A stretch of 41,565 nt of DNA, from the NCBI RefSeq assembly GCF_000336675.1, contig NZ_AOMB01000015.1, positions 46,106-87,670 on the forward strand, written 5' to 3'. Made by a program: the position numbers and the translations under genes. Shown in pieces: positions 34,027-41,565 of this stretch. The stretch comes from Halococcus hamelinensis 100A6. Its GTDB lineage: Archaea; Halobacteriota; Halobacteria; Halobacteriales; Halococcaceae. Numbering within the stretch: the stretch's first letter is position 1; each line of letters opens with the position of its first letter. The notes under the pieces are model-generated. The model saw nothing but the letters and a program-made list of their open reading frames with translations, was not told where the DNA came from and searched no databases.

Positions 34027-34101
34027 TGGAGATGCGGATCAGGAACCCGTGACCGGCCAGTTCCGTCGTCGAGAGACGGTCCCGTTCTCGGCAAGCCAAA
34101 G

Positions 34102-34109
34102 CTACAATT
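34102..34109 (+). promoter_or_regulatory. TATA-like box fixing the aldehyde dehydrogenase start
   Basis: CTACAATT centred 27 bases before the ATG at 34133. It rules out the earlier in-frame GTG at 34049. Confidence 0.6.
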
Positions 34110-34132
34110 GGCGCGCGACCCCAATCGGGGCT

Positions 34133-35509
34133 ATGGACAGAACGAATCCGGCCACCGGCGAGGCCCTCGAACCGGTCGAGGACGACACCGAGGAGGACAT
34201 CGAGACCGCGCTCGCGACGGCCGACGAGACGTTCGAGGAGTGGCGCGAGGTTCCGATCAACGAGCGCCAGCAGCTCCTCGCCAACGCGGCCGAGGTGCTC
34301 CGGGAGAACAAAGGGGAGTACGCCGAACTCATGACCCGCGAGATGGGCAAACCCATCTCGGGGGCGGTCGCGGAGGTGGAGAAGTGCGCGTGGGTCTGTG
34401 AGCACTACGCCGAACGCGCCGACGAGTTCTTCCAGGACGAACTGATCGGCAGCGACGCCGAGACGAAGACCCTGGTCTCCTACGAACCCCTCGGCCCGGT
34501 GCTCGTGATCATGCCGTGGAACTACCCCTTCTGGCAGGTCTTCCGGTTCATCGCGCCGCACGTCACCGCCGGCAACGTCGGGATCCTGAAACACGCCTCG
34601 AACGTGCCCGGCTGTGCCCAGGCCATCGAAGACATCCTGCTCGAAGCGGGCTTTCCCGAGGGCGTCTTCCAGTCGCTGATGATCCACTCCGACCCGATCG
34701 AGGGAATGCTCGAAGACGACCGCATCGTGGCCGCGACGCTCACCGGGAGCGAGCCCGCGGGCCGCGCGGTCGCCGAGACCGCCGGGGCCGAACTCAAGAA
34801 GACGGTGCTCGAACTCGGCGGCAACGACCCGTTCATCGTGCTCGACGACGCGGACCTCGACGCCGCCGCCGAGGTCGGCGCACAGGGTCGCACCCTCAAC
34901 TCCGGCCAGTCGTGCATCGCGAGCAAGCGCTTCATCGTCCACGAGGACGTCTACGACGAGTTCGTCTCGAAGTTCGTCGACGAGATGGATTCACTCACTA
35001 TCGGCGACCCGACGGAGGAGGACACCGACGTCGGCCCGCAGGCCCGCGAGGACCTGATGGAGGAGCTTCACGACCAGGTCGAGCGCACGGTGGAGGACGG
35101 CGCGACGGTCGAAGTCGGCGGCGAACCGCTCGATAGAGATGGGTTCTTCTACCCGCCGACGGTGCTCACGGACGTGCCGACCGACGCCGCCTCGGCCTGC
35201 GAGGAGGTCTTCGGGCCGTCGGCGGCGGTCTTCGAGGTGAGCAGTGAAGCGGAGGCCATCGAACTCGCCAACGACTCCGACTACGGCCTGAGCTCTTCGG
35301 TCTGGACCGACGACCTCGACCGTGGCGAGCGCGTCGCCCGCCAGATCGAGGCCGGGATGAGTTACGTCAACCAGCTCTCGAAGTCCGACCCGCGACTCCC
35401 CTTCGGCGGGGTCAAGAACTCGGGCTACGGCCGCGAGCTCGGTCGCCACGGGGCCCACGAGTTCGTGAACCGGAAGACCGTCTGGGTGCAGGACGCCGAC
35501 CCGAACTGA
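34133..35509 (+). CDS. NAD(P)-dependent aldehyde dehydrogenase (succinate-semialdehyde dehydrogenase-like)
   Basis: A 458-residue aldehyde dehydrogenase. Catalytic residues are Asn130 (PWNYPF), Glu227 (ELGGND) and Cys261 (SGQSCIASKR). The N-terminus NPATGEALEPV and the relatively short length match the GabD1/SSADH-type branch, which oxidises succinate semialdehyde or similar aldehydes to acids. No GABA transaminase gene lies nearby, so the physiological substrate is uncertain. The chosen start matches the TATA spacing and the family N-terminus. Confidence 0.93.
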   Translation: MDRTNPATGEALEPVEDDTEEDIETALATADETFEEWREVPINERQQLLANAAEVLRENKGEYAELMTREMGKPISGAVAEVEKCAWVCEHYAERADEFFQDELIGSDAETKTLVSYEPLGPVLVIMPWNYPFWQVFRFIAPHVTAGNVGILKHASNVPGCAQAIEDILLEAGFPEGVFQSLMIHSDPIEGMLEDDRIVAATLTGSEPAGRAVAETAGAELKKTVLELGGNDPFIVLDDADLDAAAEVGAQGRTLNSGQSCIASKRFIVHEDVYDEFVSKFVDEMDSLTIGDPTEEDTDVGPQAREDLMEELHDQVERTVEDGATVEVGGEPLDRDGFFYPPTVLTDVPTDAASACEEVFGPSAAVFEVSSEAEAIELANDSDYGLSSSVWTDDLDRGERVARQIEAGMSYVNQLSKSDPRLPFGGVKNSGYGRELGRHGAHEFVNRKTVWVQDADPN

Positions 35510-35590
35510 GTTCTCGGAGGGAGCGAGCGATGGAGGCGGTCGTTTCCGCGAACGGCTGGTCGACTCCGAGTAGTCCCTCGTTTTCCCCTT

Positions 35591-36343
35591 TCAGCGCTTC
35601 TCGTAGACGTAGAAATCGGAGTGGCGGGATTCGTACTCGTTCTCGACCGTCTCGACCAGTTCGAACGCCGGGAACTCCGTCTCGACGTAGTCGGTGAAGC
35701 GTCGGTGCCTGACGTGGAGTTCGGGGGTCGCCTCGTCGTGGTTGCTCGAGAAGACGATCACGTACCGAGTCGCCGACTCGAACATGTCGTGCATCGTCTT
35801 CTCGAAGGTCTCGTCGTCCACTAGGTGGAAGACGACCTCGAGGGAGAGAACCAACTCGGCCTCGAACCGCGTTCGCTGTTCGTCGTGATACGCATCCGGG
35901 TCGTAGTGAGCGAACGTTTTGGTCTCGTCGTCGGCGAACCGTTCTGCACACGCCTCGACGGCCGACTCGGATATCTCGAGTCCCCTGTACTCCGGGTAGT
36001 CCGCGAGCGCTACCTGGTCGCCGTCCCCGCAGCCGAATTCGAGAACGGACTCGATATCGTGCTCGTCGACGAACGCGTTCAGGAAGTCCGCTTTGAACTG
36101 TCTGTGCCCACCTCGTGACCCTGGCCCCGAGTCCCGACCATCTGCGTACCGCTGTTCCCAGTACTGCGTCGAGTCGAACAGCCGATAGTAGAGGGCTCGC
36201 GTCGGTTCGGTACGCCCGAGAAGCGAGAGCAGCCGCATCTTCGCGTAGGTTGTCGTCCGAGCGGCGAGTCCGTCCAACCCCTCGTCGAGAGCGATCTCGA
36301 CACCTCGTCGAGCCAGCGCTGATATGCCCACACGAATGGTCAT
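35591..36343 (-). CDS. SAM-dependent methyltransferase
   Basis: A protein of about 250 residues. The SAM motif I is VLEFGCGDGDQVAL, followed by GLEISESAVEAC, and motif IV contains ELVLSLEVVFHLVDD. Class I methyltransferases with a helical N-terminal extension (here about 90 residues, with FDSTQYWEQRYADG) often act on sugars or small molecules; the substrate is unknown. The start is uncertain. The ATG at 36343 is only 17 bases from the TATA-like box at 36356-36363, whereas a GTG four codons later (36331) has better leaderless spacing. It is the only gene in this stretch on the minus strand, facing away from dsbB. Confidence 0.85.
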   Translation of the reverse strand: MTIRVGISALARRGVEIALDEGLDGLAARTTTYAKMRLLSLLGRTEPTRALYYRLFDSTQYWEQRYADGRDSGPGSRGGHRQFKADFLNAFVDEHDIESVLEFGCGDGDQVALADYPEYRGLEISESAVEACAERFADDETKTFAHYDPDAYHDEQRTRFEAELVLSLEVVFHLVDDETFEKTMHDMFESATRYVIVFSSNHDEATPELHVRHRRFTDYVETEFPAFELVETVENEYESRHSDFYVYEKR

Positions 36344-36355
36344 AGATCTCGTTTT

Positions 36356-36363
36356 GTTAAATC
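36356..36363 (-). promoter_or_regulatory. TATA-like box for the methyltransferase gene
   Basis: Minus-strand GATTTAAC. It lies 16-17 bases before the ATG but 28 bases before an in-frame GTG at 36331, so it raises the possibility that the protein starts at the GTG. Confidence 0.5.
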
Positions 36364-36429
36364 TGACGAGTGACCGTGCAAACCAAACCCCTCTCGATGC
36401 CCACCGCGCCCGGAACCGGACCGCAACCG

Positions 36430-36437
36430 CTACATAG
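36430..36437 (+). promoter_or_regulatory. TATA-like box for dsbB
   Basis: CTACATAG centred about 25 bases before the ATG at 36458. Confidence 0.55.
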
Positions 36438-36457
36438 CTCTTCTCCCGGGATACCCT

Positions 36458-36862
36458 ATGCGCCGCTTCGAGGCCCGGCTGCCGCTCGCTGGCGGAACCT
36501 TGGTTGCCATCGTCGCCACCGCCGGCAGCCTCTATTTCAGCCTCGGACTCGGTCTCGTACCCTGCGAACTCTGCTGGTATCAGCGGATACTGATGTATCC
36601 ACTGGTGCTCGTCCTCGGCGTCGCGGCCCTCGAGAACCGACGGCGGGTCTTCCTCACCGCGCTCCCGCTGTCGGCCCTCGGAACCGTCGTCGCGGCCTAC
36701 CACTCGTGGCTCCAGGTCAGCGACACCACCGGCACCTGCTCGGTCGGCGGTGGCTGTAGCGCGGTCCAGTATCAGGTGGCCGGGCTCTCGATACCCAACC
36801 TCTCGCTGATCGCGTTCGTGCTGATCACGCTTTCGCTGGTCGTGACGGCCCGAAGCCGATAG
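36458..36862 (+). CDS. dsbB: Disulfide bond formation protein DsbB
   Basis: A 134-residue membrane protein of the DsbB family, which reoxidises a DsbA-type thiol oxidase by passing electrons to quinone. It has four hydrophobic helices. The first cysteine pair is Cys36/Cys39 in PCELCWYQR, the family signature. The second is Cys94 and Cys100 in the second external loop (TCSVGGGC). Both pairs are required in known DsbB, so the protein looks functional. No dsbA is in the window. It is convergent with nth, with seven bases between them. Confidence 0.94.
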   Translation: MRRFEARLPLAGGTLVAIVATAGSLYFSLGLGLVPCELCWYQRILMYPLVLVLGVAALENRRRVFLTALPLSALGTVVAAYHSWLQVSDTTGTCSVGGGCSAVQYQVAGLSIPNLSLIAFVLITLSLVVTARSR

Positions 36863-36868
36863 CTTGAC

Positions 36869-37681
36869 TCACTCGGCCGGTGCGTCGGCGGGGTCGACCA
36901 CCTCGTCCGTCGCGGGATAGACACCCACCTGGTCGCAGAGGTCGGCCATCGGGCAGGCGTCGGGGTCGTCGAGGCACGCCGGTTTCCGGGCTTTGCAGAA
37001 CTCCCGGCCGAACTGGATCGTCGCGGTGTGGCCGAACCCGCACTTCTCGGCCGGGACCTGATCTTCGAGGACCGCTCGAACCCCCTCGTGGTCGGCGTCG
37101 GGCGGCGCGACCCCGATTCGACGATAGATCCGGTGGACGTGGGTGTCGACGGGGAAGACGCCCGCACGACCGCCGGAAAACAGGAGGACGCAGTCGGCGG
37201 TCTTGGGGCCGACCCCCGAGAAGTCGAGCAGCGTATCGCGTACCGTTGCAGGGTCTTCCGCCGTGACGAACTCGTCGAACGCCGCCGCGCCGCCGTACTC
37301 CTCGACCACGCGACCCGCGATCCGGCCGAGAGTTTCGGATTTCTGGTTGTAGAGCCCCGCGGGCTGGATCGTCTCGGCGAGGTCGTCCTGATCGGTTTCC
37401 GAGAGCGCCACCGCGAGGTCCTCACCCTCGCCGTAGCGCGCCATCAGCGCGTCGTGGGCGGGCTGGCTGGCTTTGTCGGAGGTGTTCTGACTCAAGATCG
37501 TGCGGACGAGACACTCGAAGGCGTCCTGGCCACCGTAGGTCTTGCGCCAGTAGCGCTCGCCGAGGCGGTCGACGACCCGCTCGGCGCGGCTGTCGGCCGT
37601 CCGTTCGTCGAACTCGCTCGCGAGTCCGCCGCCGTCCGGACCCCCACTGATGTTCTCGGTGGGTTCCTGGTCCTCGCTCAT
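36869..37681 (-). CDS. nth: Endonuclease III (base-excision DNA glycosylase/AP lyase)
   Basis: A 270-residue HhH-GPD glycosylase that removes oxidised pyrimidines. The helix-hairpin-helix FSGVGPKTADCVLLF contains the catalytic Lys160, and VDTHVHRI contains Asp179. Cys229, Cys236, Cys243 and Cys249 would bind the [4Fe-4S] cluster. The spacing is C-6-C-6-C-5-C rather than the bacterial C-6-C-2-C-5-C, so there is a four-residue insertion in the cluster loop. The N-terminal 30 residues are a disordered acidic extension. The ATG at 37681 was chosen over 37750 because the added upstream residues are unlike the family. Confidence 0.93.
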   Translation of the reverse strand: MSEDQEPTENISGGPDGGGLASEFDERTADSRAERVVDRLGERYWRKTYGGQDAFECLVRTILSQNTSDKASQPAHDALMARYGEGEDLAVALSETDQDDLAETIQPAGLYNQKSETLGRIAGRVVEEYGGAAAFDEFVTAEDPATVRDTLLDFSGVGPKTADCVLLFSGGRAGVFPVDTHVHRIYRRIGVAPPDADHEGVRAVLEDQVPAEKCGFGHTATIQFGREFCKARKPACLDDPDACPMADLCDQVGVYPATDEVVDPADAPAE

Positions 37682-37730
37682 AGCGGGCCGTAGGGCGCAC
37701 GATATTACAAAACGTCGTTCGCGGAACCGC

Positions 37731-38918
37731 TCAGCCAGCGGACGAGCCAAGCCGCCGCCGAACCACGACGAGCAGCACGGTACCGGCGACCGTGAGCGCC
37801 CCGAGAAACGCCCAGCTCACGGAGTAGCCGGAGTGTTCGACCAACAGTCCGAACGTCGGCGGCGCGACGAGTCCGCCGACGTTGATCGCGGTCTGCCCGC
37901 CGGCGGTCGCCGCCCCGATGTCGTCGTCGTCGACGATGGTCCCGAGACACGAGTAGAACACCCCCGTCGAGCCGTAGACCGTGAGCCCGAGCCCCGCGAA
38001 GACGACGAGCGCCACCGGAAACGAGGGGAGGCCCGTGGCGAGCACCGCGAACAGGACCACCGCGACGGCCATCTGGACCAGCGCGACGGTGGCCGCCCCG
38101 CGTGCGCCGCCGAGGCGGTCGGCGACGCCCCCCGCGCCGATCCGCGCGGCGCTTCCCATGATCTGGGTCAGCGCCAACACGACGCCGCCGACGAGGGTGG
38201 TGTGGCCGAGGTCGTCGACGACGTAGAGCACGATGTAGCCGAGCATCGCGAAGATCGACGCCCCCATGAAGAATCCGACGCCGACGAGCACGAGATAGGC
38301 TCGGTTCGAGCGCAGCACCGAGAAGTCGGGTACCGAGAGGGTTCCCTCGCCGCGGGTGCCGTCGTAGAGCGCGACGAAGCCCACGACGTAGCCACCCGCG
38401 AGCGCCGCGATCACCCAGAAGCCGGCCTGCCACGCGACCACCGCTGCCAGTCCCGTGATCACCAGCGAGGCGATCGCACTGCCCGCCGTGACCCCGACCT
38501 GCTTCAGCCCCATGGCGAAGTTGCCCCGACCGGCGGGCGCGCTCGCGAGGATCCCCCGGTTCGAGGCGGGCATCGCCGAGGAGTACGCGCCCCCGAGCAC
38601 CGCGCCCGCCACCAACAGGAGGCCGTAGCTCGGCGCGAGCGAGACCCCGACGGTCGCGACCGCGAGCCCGACCAGCCCGAAGACCATCACGCGTTTCTCG
38701 CCGTAGCCGTCGACCGCCGCCCCGCTCGGCACCAGCGCGACCGTGTAGCCGAGCAGCGCCGCGGTCGTGAACAGCCCGACCTCGGTCGCCGACAGCGAGA
38801 AGGCGTCCCTGACGACCCCCGTGGCGGCGAAGATGCTGTAATAGCAGAGACTCGCCGCCACCTGCCAGCCCGCGACCGTGGCGACCGACGACCAACTTCC
38901 CTCCGTCTCGCGTGACAT
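37731..38918 (-). CDS. MFS transporter
   Basis: A protein of about 395 residues with 12 hydrophobic segments. The loop after helix 2 reads GAAVDGYGEKRVM, the MFS motif A (GxLaDrxGrrr) in a modified form. A second partial copy, GGVADRLGGARG, appears in the C-terminal half. The first helices ATGVVRDAFSLSATEVGLFTTA are typical of the nitrate/cyanate-type or CynX-like carriers, but the substrate cannot be assigned. The start at 38918 is preferred over 38960, since a TATA-like sequence around 38958-38966 would overlap the longer version. Confidence 0.88.
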   Translation of the reverse strand: MSRETEGSWSSVATVAGWQVAASLCYYSIFAATGVVRDAFSLSATEVGLFTTAALLGYTVALVPSGAAVDGYGEKRVMVFGLVGLAVATVGVSLAPSYGLLLVAGAVLGGAYSSAMPASNRGILASAPAGRGNFAMGLKQVGVTAGSAIASLVITGLAAVVAWQAGFWVIAALAGGYVVGFVALYDGTRGEGTLSVPDFSVLRSNRAYLVLVGVGFFMGASIFAMLGYIVLYVVDDLGHTTLVGGVVLALTQIMGSAARIGAGGVADRLGGARGAATVALVQMAVAVVLFAVLATGLPSFPVALVVFAGLGLTVYGSTGVFYSCLGTIVDDDDIGAATAGGQTAINVGGLVAPPTFGLLVEHSGYSVSWAFLGALTVAGTVLLVVVRRRLGSSAG

Positions 38919-39053
38919 TCGGCGAGTATCGCCTCGGGTGGTGATCGGTGGCAAACACACCTAAACGTGGCGTATCGGCGAGCTATCGACGGAGATCGAT
39001 CGACCTAGACCGCCCGGTAGCCGTTCGTTTCGACGGCGGGTCAATAGACCAGA

Positions 39054-39491
39054 TCACTCGACCCGGAGCGTCGCGGTGAGCGAGCCGCCGTCGGCGAGCG
39101 CCGTCACGAGCTCCCGGTCGAGGTCGCCGGCCGCCCGGTCCGCGCCCACCATCACCGTCCGGTCGTCGACGTAGTCGCTGGTCCGACAGACGAGGCTCCG
39201 GTCGTTCGTGCAGTCGAGGTCGGGATGGCCGCGCCCGCGAACGGTTCGGGTCAGCCCATCGACGGCGAGTTCGAGGCTGACGGTCGCGTCGGCGTCGCGG
39301 CAGGCGTCGACGAACGCGGGGTCGAAGTCGGCGGGCGTCCGGTCGGCCTCGATCCCGAGGATACAGTCGCCGGCGGGCGTGAGGTAGTCGTCGGCGGTGA
39401 GTTCGAGCGTGCTCGCGTGGCGCGCGGTGACGTGTTCGTGACCGCGTGCGCGGACGATTTCTTCCACGCCGGTCGTCGGCGGGAGCCGCAC
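39054..39491 (-). CDS. DUF371 family protein
   Basis: A 145-residue protein of the archaeal DUF371 family. Hallmarks are RARGHEHVTARHASTLE and LTPAGDCILGIEAD near the N-terminus, and VRGRGHPDL in the middle. The family is widespread in archaea and has no known function; the conserved GH and DC residues hint at a metal or nucleotide site but this is a guess. It lies six bases after a tiny zinc protein gene and may be co-transcribed with it. Confidence 0.9.
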   Translation of the reverse strand: MRLPPTTGVEEIVRARGHEHVTARHASTLELTADDYLTPAGDCILGIEADRTPADFDPAFVDACRDADATVSLELAVDGLTRTVRGRGHPDLDCTNDRSLVCRTSDYVDDRTVMVGADRAAGDLDRELVTALADGGSLTATLRVE

Positions 39492-39497
39492 TTAGGG

Positions 39498-39650
39498 CTA
39501 CGTCTTCGCGACGGTCACCGTGATGGCACCGCAGACGCACTCGTAGGCCCGGCGCTCGCCGCCCACGTCCCGGAAGACCAGTGCGGGCTCCGGGTCGAGG
39601 TCGCGCCCGCACCCTTCGGCCTCGCAGGTCAGCGTGAGTTCTTCGAACAT
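39498..39650 (-). CDS. Small zinc-binding protein (50 residues)
   Basis: A 50-residue protein with cysteines at 9 and 14 (TCEAEGC) and 38 and 40 (CVC), likely a single zinc site between beta strands. The ATG at 39650 is 25 bases after a minus-strand TATA-like box. Function unknown. It directly precedes the DUF371 gene on the same strand. Confidence 0.75.
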   Translation of the reverse strand: MFEELTLTCEAEGCGRDLDPEPALVFRDVGGERRAYECVCGAITVTVAKT

Positions 39651-39670
39651 ACCGGAGGGACGTCTGCAGG

Positions 39671-39679
39671 GGCTATGAA
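39671..39679 (-). promoter_or_regulatory. TATA-like box for the 50-residue zinc protein and DUF371 genes
   Basis: Minus-strand TTCATAGCC, 25 bases before the ATG at 39650. It defines the small gene as the first of a two-gene unit with DUF371. Confidence 0.5.
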
Positions 39680-39723
39680 CCGGCGGCAACCCCGGAGTGA
39701 AACTGAAAGAAACACACGGAAGG

Positions 39724-39731
39724 GCTATGCC
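39724..39731 (+). promoter_or_regulatory. TATA-like box fixing the start of the GH2-like gene
   Basis: GCTATGCC centred 27 bases before the ATG at 39754. It rules out the earlier in-frame ATG at 39697 and at 39727. Confidence 0.5.
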
Positions 39732-39753
39732 CCGCGCGCCCACTTCGGTTGAC

Positions 39754-41439
39754 ATGAACCTCCGCGAGTGGAGCGCGGCCGCGGTCGACCCGGGCGGGCG
39801 AGATCCACCGAAACCCGACGAGTGGATCGCCGTCGACGGTCCCGAGAGCCCGACGCGCTTCACCGGCGAGCGGACGGTCGCCTACCGAACCCGCTTCGCC
39901 GACCCCGGTGGAGCACGCGCCGAGATCCGTCTCGGCGGGCTCTACGCCCACGCGCGTATCTGGCTCAACGGCGAGTTCCTCGGGGAGCACGATACCTACT
40001 TCACGCCGTTCAGCGCCGTCGTCGATCCGGCGGACGAGAACGAACTCGTCGTGGCCTGTCGCGCGCCCGACGACCGCTTCGGCGGCGTCTTCGAGACGGA
40101 CCACCTCCCGTCGCGGGACCGCGTTCCGGGGATCCGATGGGACGCCACCGTCGAACCCGTCCCCGAGGTCGCCCTCACCGACCTCACGGTCCGGCCGGCC
40201 GAGGGTGACGAGACGGGGATCAACGCCATCGTCACCGTCGACGCCGGGACGGAGCTCTCGGGGCGGATCCGGCTGACGCTCCACCCCGCGGACGGCGAGG
40301 CTACGAGCGCGATGACGTCCGTCGGGGTCGCGGCGGAGGCAGGCGGGCGCGTCACCGTTCAGGGTCGGCTCTCGGTTCGTGACCCCGACCGGTGGTGGCC
40401 GCGTGGCTTCGGCTCACAACAGCGCTATACGGTGCGGGCGGCGCTCGGCGACCACGAACGCACCGCGACAACCGGCTTTCGGACCGTCGAGTACGGCTCC
40501 GGGGGGCTGGTCGTGAACGGAACGCAGGTCCCGGTTCGCGGCCGGGTCGTGCTCCCGACGACCGACCCCGCGGACGCGGCGGGGGCCATCGAGCGCGCGG
40601 TCGAGACGAACGCGAACCTCGTGCGGTGGTACGGCCACGTCCCGCCCGAGTCGGCCTACGACGCAGCCGACGAGGCGGGCGTGCTCCTCATGCAGGACCT
40701 GCCGATGAGTCCGGGCGCGCTCGACGCCGAACGCGCCCGGTCGCTTGCGCGCCAGCTCTCGGGGGCCTACGGCCACCACGCGAGCCTCGCGTGCTTCGGG
40801 GTCCACGACGACGCCTACGAATTCGAGACGGCCACCGACCGGGGTTCGTGGCGGGTGCTTCGCGCGGTGAGTGGGCGCGAGCACGCGGCGACCGCGACGG
40901 CGGCCACGGGCACGCTGCCGGGGTCCGTCCCCGCGCTCGCCGTCCCCGGTCTCGATGCCGGTATCGAGGACGGGACCGAGGGCTGGGTGGTCGACGGTTA
41001 CACGGGGGCGGCCGGCGACCTCGACCCGGGCACCCACACCCGGTACGCGGTGGCCGGAACCGACGCGGCGGCGGCGACGAACGCGGAGCGGACGGTCGCG
41101 GCGCTCCGCCGGTCGGGGATACCGTTCCTCACTGCGTTCGCGCCGCCGGACGCCGCGTCGGTCGACGCCACGCTCGCGACCGGGTTCGACCCGGTGAACG
41201 TGTTCCTCGACGACCCGACCGGGCCCGAACCCGCGGTCGTGGTGGGCAACGACGCCGCCGACCCCGTCACGGGTGAGGTCGAGTGGGTGGCCGGCGAGCG
41301 GTCGGGAACGTTCACGGTCGACCTCGGACCGGCCTCGCGGGCGACGGTCGGTACGGTCGACCCGCCCGCGGAGGCCGATGCGATCGACCTCGTGCTCTCG
41401 GTCGAGGGTCGGTCGGTCGAGACCAGTTATCCCCGATAG
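39754..41439 (+). CDS. Glycoside hydrolase family 2-like protein, probably lacking catalytic acid/base
   Basis: A 561-residue protein. The N-terminal domain resembles a GH2 sugar-binding jelly roll (VAYRTRFADP, then IWLNGEFLGEHDTYFTPF). A beta-sandwich domain with VRDPDRWWPRGFG follows. A TIM-barrel-like part then begins, with ETNANLVRWYG and AADEAGVLLMQDLPM, normal for beta-mannosidases and beta-galactosidases. In GH2 enzymes the next block is HHPSLALWxGNNE, whose Glu is the acid/base. Here residues 341-353 read HHASLACFGVHDD, so the Asn-Glu pair is replaced. The barrel is also short. There is no signal peptide. I infer a carbohydrate-binding or otherwise non-hydrolytic protein. Confidence 0.8.
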   Translation: MNLREWSAAAVDPGGRDPPKPDEWIAVDGPESPTRFTGERTVAYRTRFADPGGARAEIRLGGLYAHARIWLNGEFLGEHDTYFTPFSAVVDPADENELVVACRAPDDRFGGVFETDHLPSRDRVPGIRWDATVEPVPEVALTDLTVRPAEGDETGINAIVTVDAGTELSGRIRLTLHPADGEATSAMTSVGVAAEAGGRVTVQGRLSVRDPDRWWPRGFGSQQRYTVRAALGDHERTATTGFRTVEYGSGGLVVNGTQVPVRGRVVLPTTDPADAAGAIERAVETNANLVRWYGHVPPESAYDAADEAGVLLMQDLPMSPGALDAERARSLARQLSGAYGHHASLACFGVHDDAYEFETATDRGSWRVLRAVSGREHAATATAATGTLPGSVPALAVPGLDAGIEDGTEGWVVDGYTGAAGDLDPGTHTRYAVAGTDAAAATNAERTVAALRRSGIPFLTAFAPPDAASVDATLATGFDPVNVFLDDPTGPEPAVVVGNDAADPVTGEVEWVAGERSGTFTVDLGPASRATVGTVDPPAEADAIDLVLSVEGRSVETSYPR

Positions 41440-41481
41440 AGCGGGCCTACAGACCGTGTGACAGGTCCCCACCATCGCAAC

Positions 41482-41489
41482 GTTTAAAT
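41482..41489 (+). promoter_or_regulatory. Strong TATA-like box near the contig end
   Basis: GTTTAAAT followed by a 6-bp hairpin TCTTCG/CGAAGA at about 41494-41511 with an ATG (41503) inside it. Only about 55 bases of genome follow. It probably drives a gene or RNA that continues beyond the contig; nothing more can be said. Confidence 0.35.
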
Positions 41490-41544
41490 CGGTTCTTCGA
41501 CTATGCGAAGACGCCAGAACGCCGCCGGCATCACTGTGGTATCG

Positions 41545-41565
41545 CTGTCTCTTATACACATCTCT
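41545..41565. other. Nextera/Tn5 mosaic-end sequencing adapter (not genomic)
   Basis: Bases 41545-41563 are the exact 19-base mosaic end CTGTCTCTTATACACATCT used in transposase-based library preparation. The two bases after it (CT) fit the older version of the adapter. The genome therefore ends at 41544 in this assembly. Confidence 0.97.

Noticed and set aside
1-41544. tRNA, rRNA, insertion sequence, integrase or provirus genes
   Set aside because: I looked for cloverleaf-type ends, transposase and integrase motifs and found none that I could support by eye.
40414-41559. Long minus-strand open frame beginning MYKRQ
   Set aside because: The first residues are a translation of the sequencing adapter, and the rest is antisense to the GH2-like gene.

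Overview
The window is about 41.5 kb of a halophilic archaeon (class Halobacteria); the genus cannot be fixed from the sequence alone. The signs are high GC, very acidic proteins, an archaeal clamp-loader large subunit, archaeal SUI1/aIF1 factors, Tat-type exported proteins, and many genes whose start codon lies about 25-28 bases after a TATA-like box, which is the pattern of leaderless haloarchaeal transcripts. The right end is artificial: the last 21 bases are Nextera/Tn5 mosaic-end adapter, so this is the end of an assembled contig. The left end cuts a gene.

Layout. 1-2.0 kb (minus): a truncated LicC-type nucleotidyltransferase after a CDP-glycerol glycerophosphotransferase homologue, a pair suggesting a phosphate-linked surface polymer. 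2.1-4.1 kb: a divergent SDR and zinc alcohol dehydrogenase. 4.1-5.0 kb: an isolated, clearly lower-GC gene for an unrecognised multi-pass membrane protein, the best candidate for recent acquisition. 5.1-8.1 kb (minus): a DapA-family aldolase and an S9 prolyl-oligopeptidase-type peptidase. 8.3-13.7 kb (plus): a small conserved protein, a Tat-exported PhoX-like phosphatase, and a Zn/S1/OB/DHH RecJ-like protein whose catalytic motifs look degenerate. 13.8-16.1 kb (minus): a methyltransferase and sdhCDB without sdhA. 16.2-18.8 kb (plus): rfcL and a second zinc alcohol dehydrogenase. 18.8-21.3 kb (minus): a polar amino-acid ABC transporter. 21.6-26.2 kb (minus): aIF1 and a tightly coupled moxR / DUF58 / transglutaminase operon.

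26.4-29.5 kb: a small conserved protein, a protein with a PD-(D/E)XK-like nuclease core, an HSL-type esterase and a Nudix hydrolase. 29.5-29.87 kb: the only gene-free stretch over 300 bases; it holds an array of four near-perfect hairpins with three-base loops, further weaker hairpins and a short direct repeat, probably a mobile or dispersed palindromic element. 29.9-36.3 kb: YfcE-type phosphoesterase, a 43-residue membrane peptide, threonine aldolase, a 54-residue zinc protein, a disulfide reductase, a second SUI1 protein, a small membrane protein, an aldehyde dehydrogenase and a methyltransferase. 36.5-39.7 kb: DsbB, endonuclease III, an MFS transporter, a DUF371 protein and a 50-residue zinc protein. 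39.8-41.4 kb: a GH2-like protein that seems to lack the acid/base glutamate.

Most of the window is ordinary chromosomal content. I saw no tRNA, rRNA, CRISPR array, insertion sequence or provirus. The features most worth a second look are the hairpin array, the degenerate DHH protein, the PD-(D/E)XK-like protein, the low-GC membrane gene, the sdhCDB cluster without sdhA, and the apparently inactive GH2 homologue.
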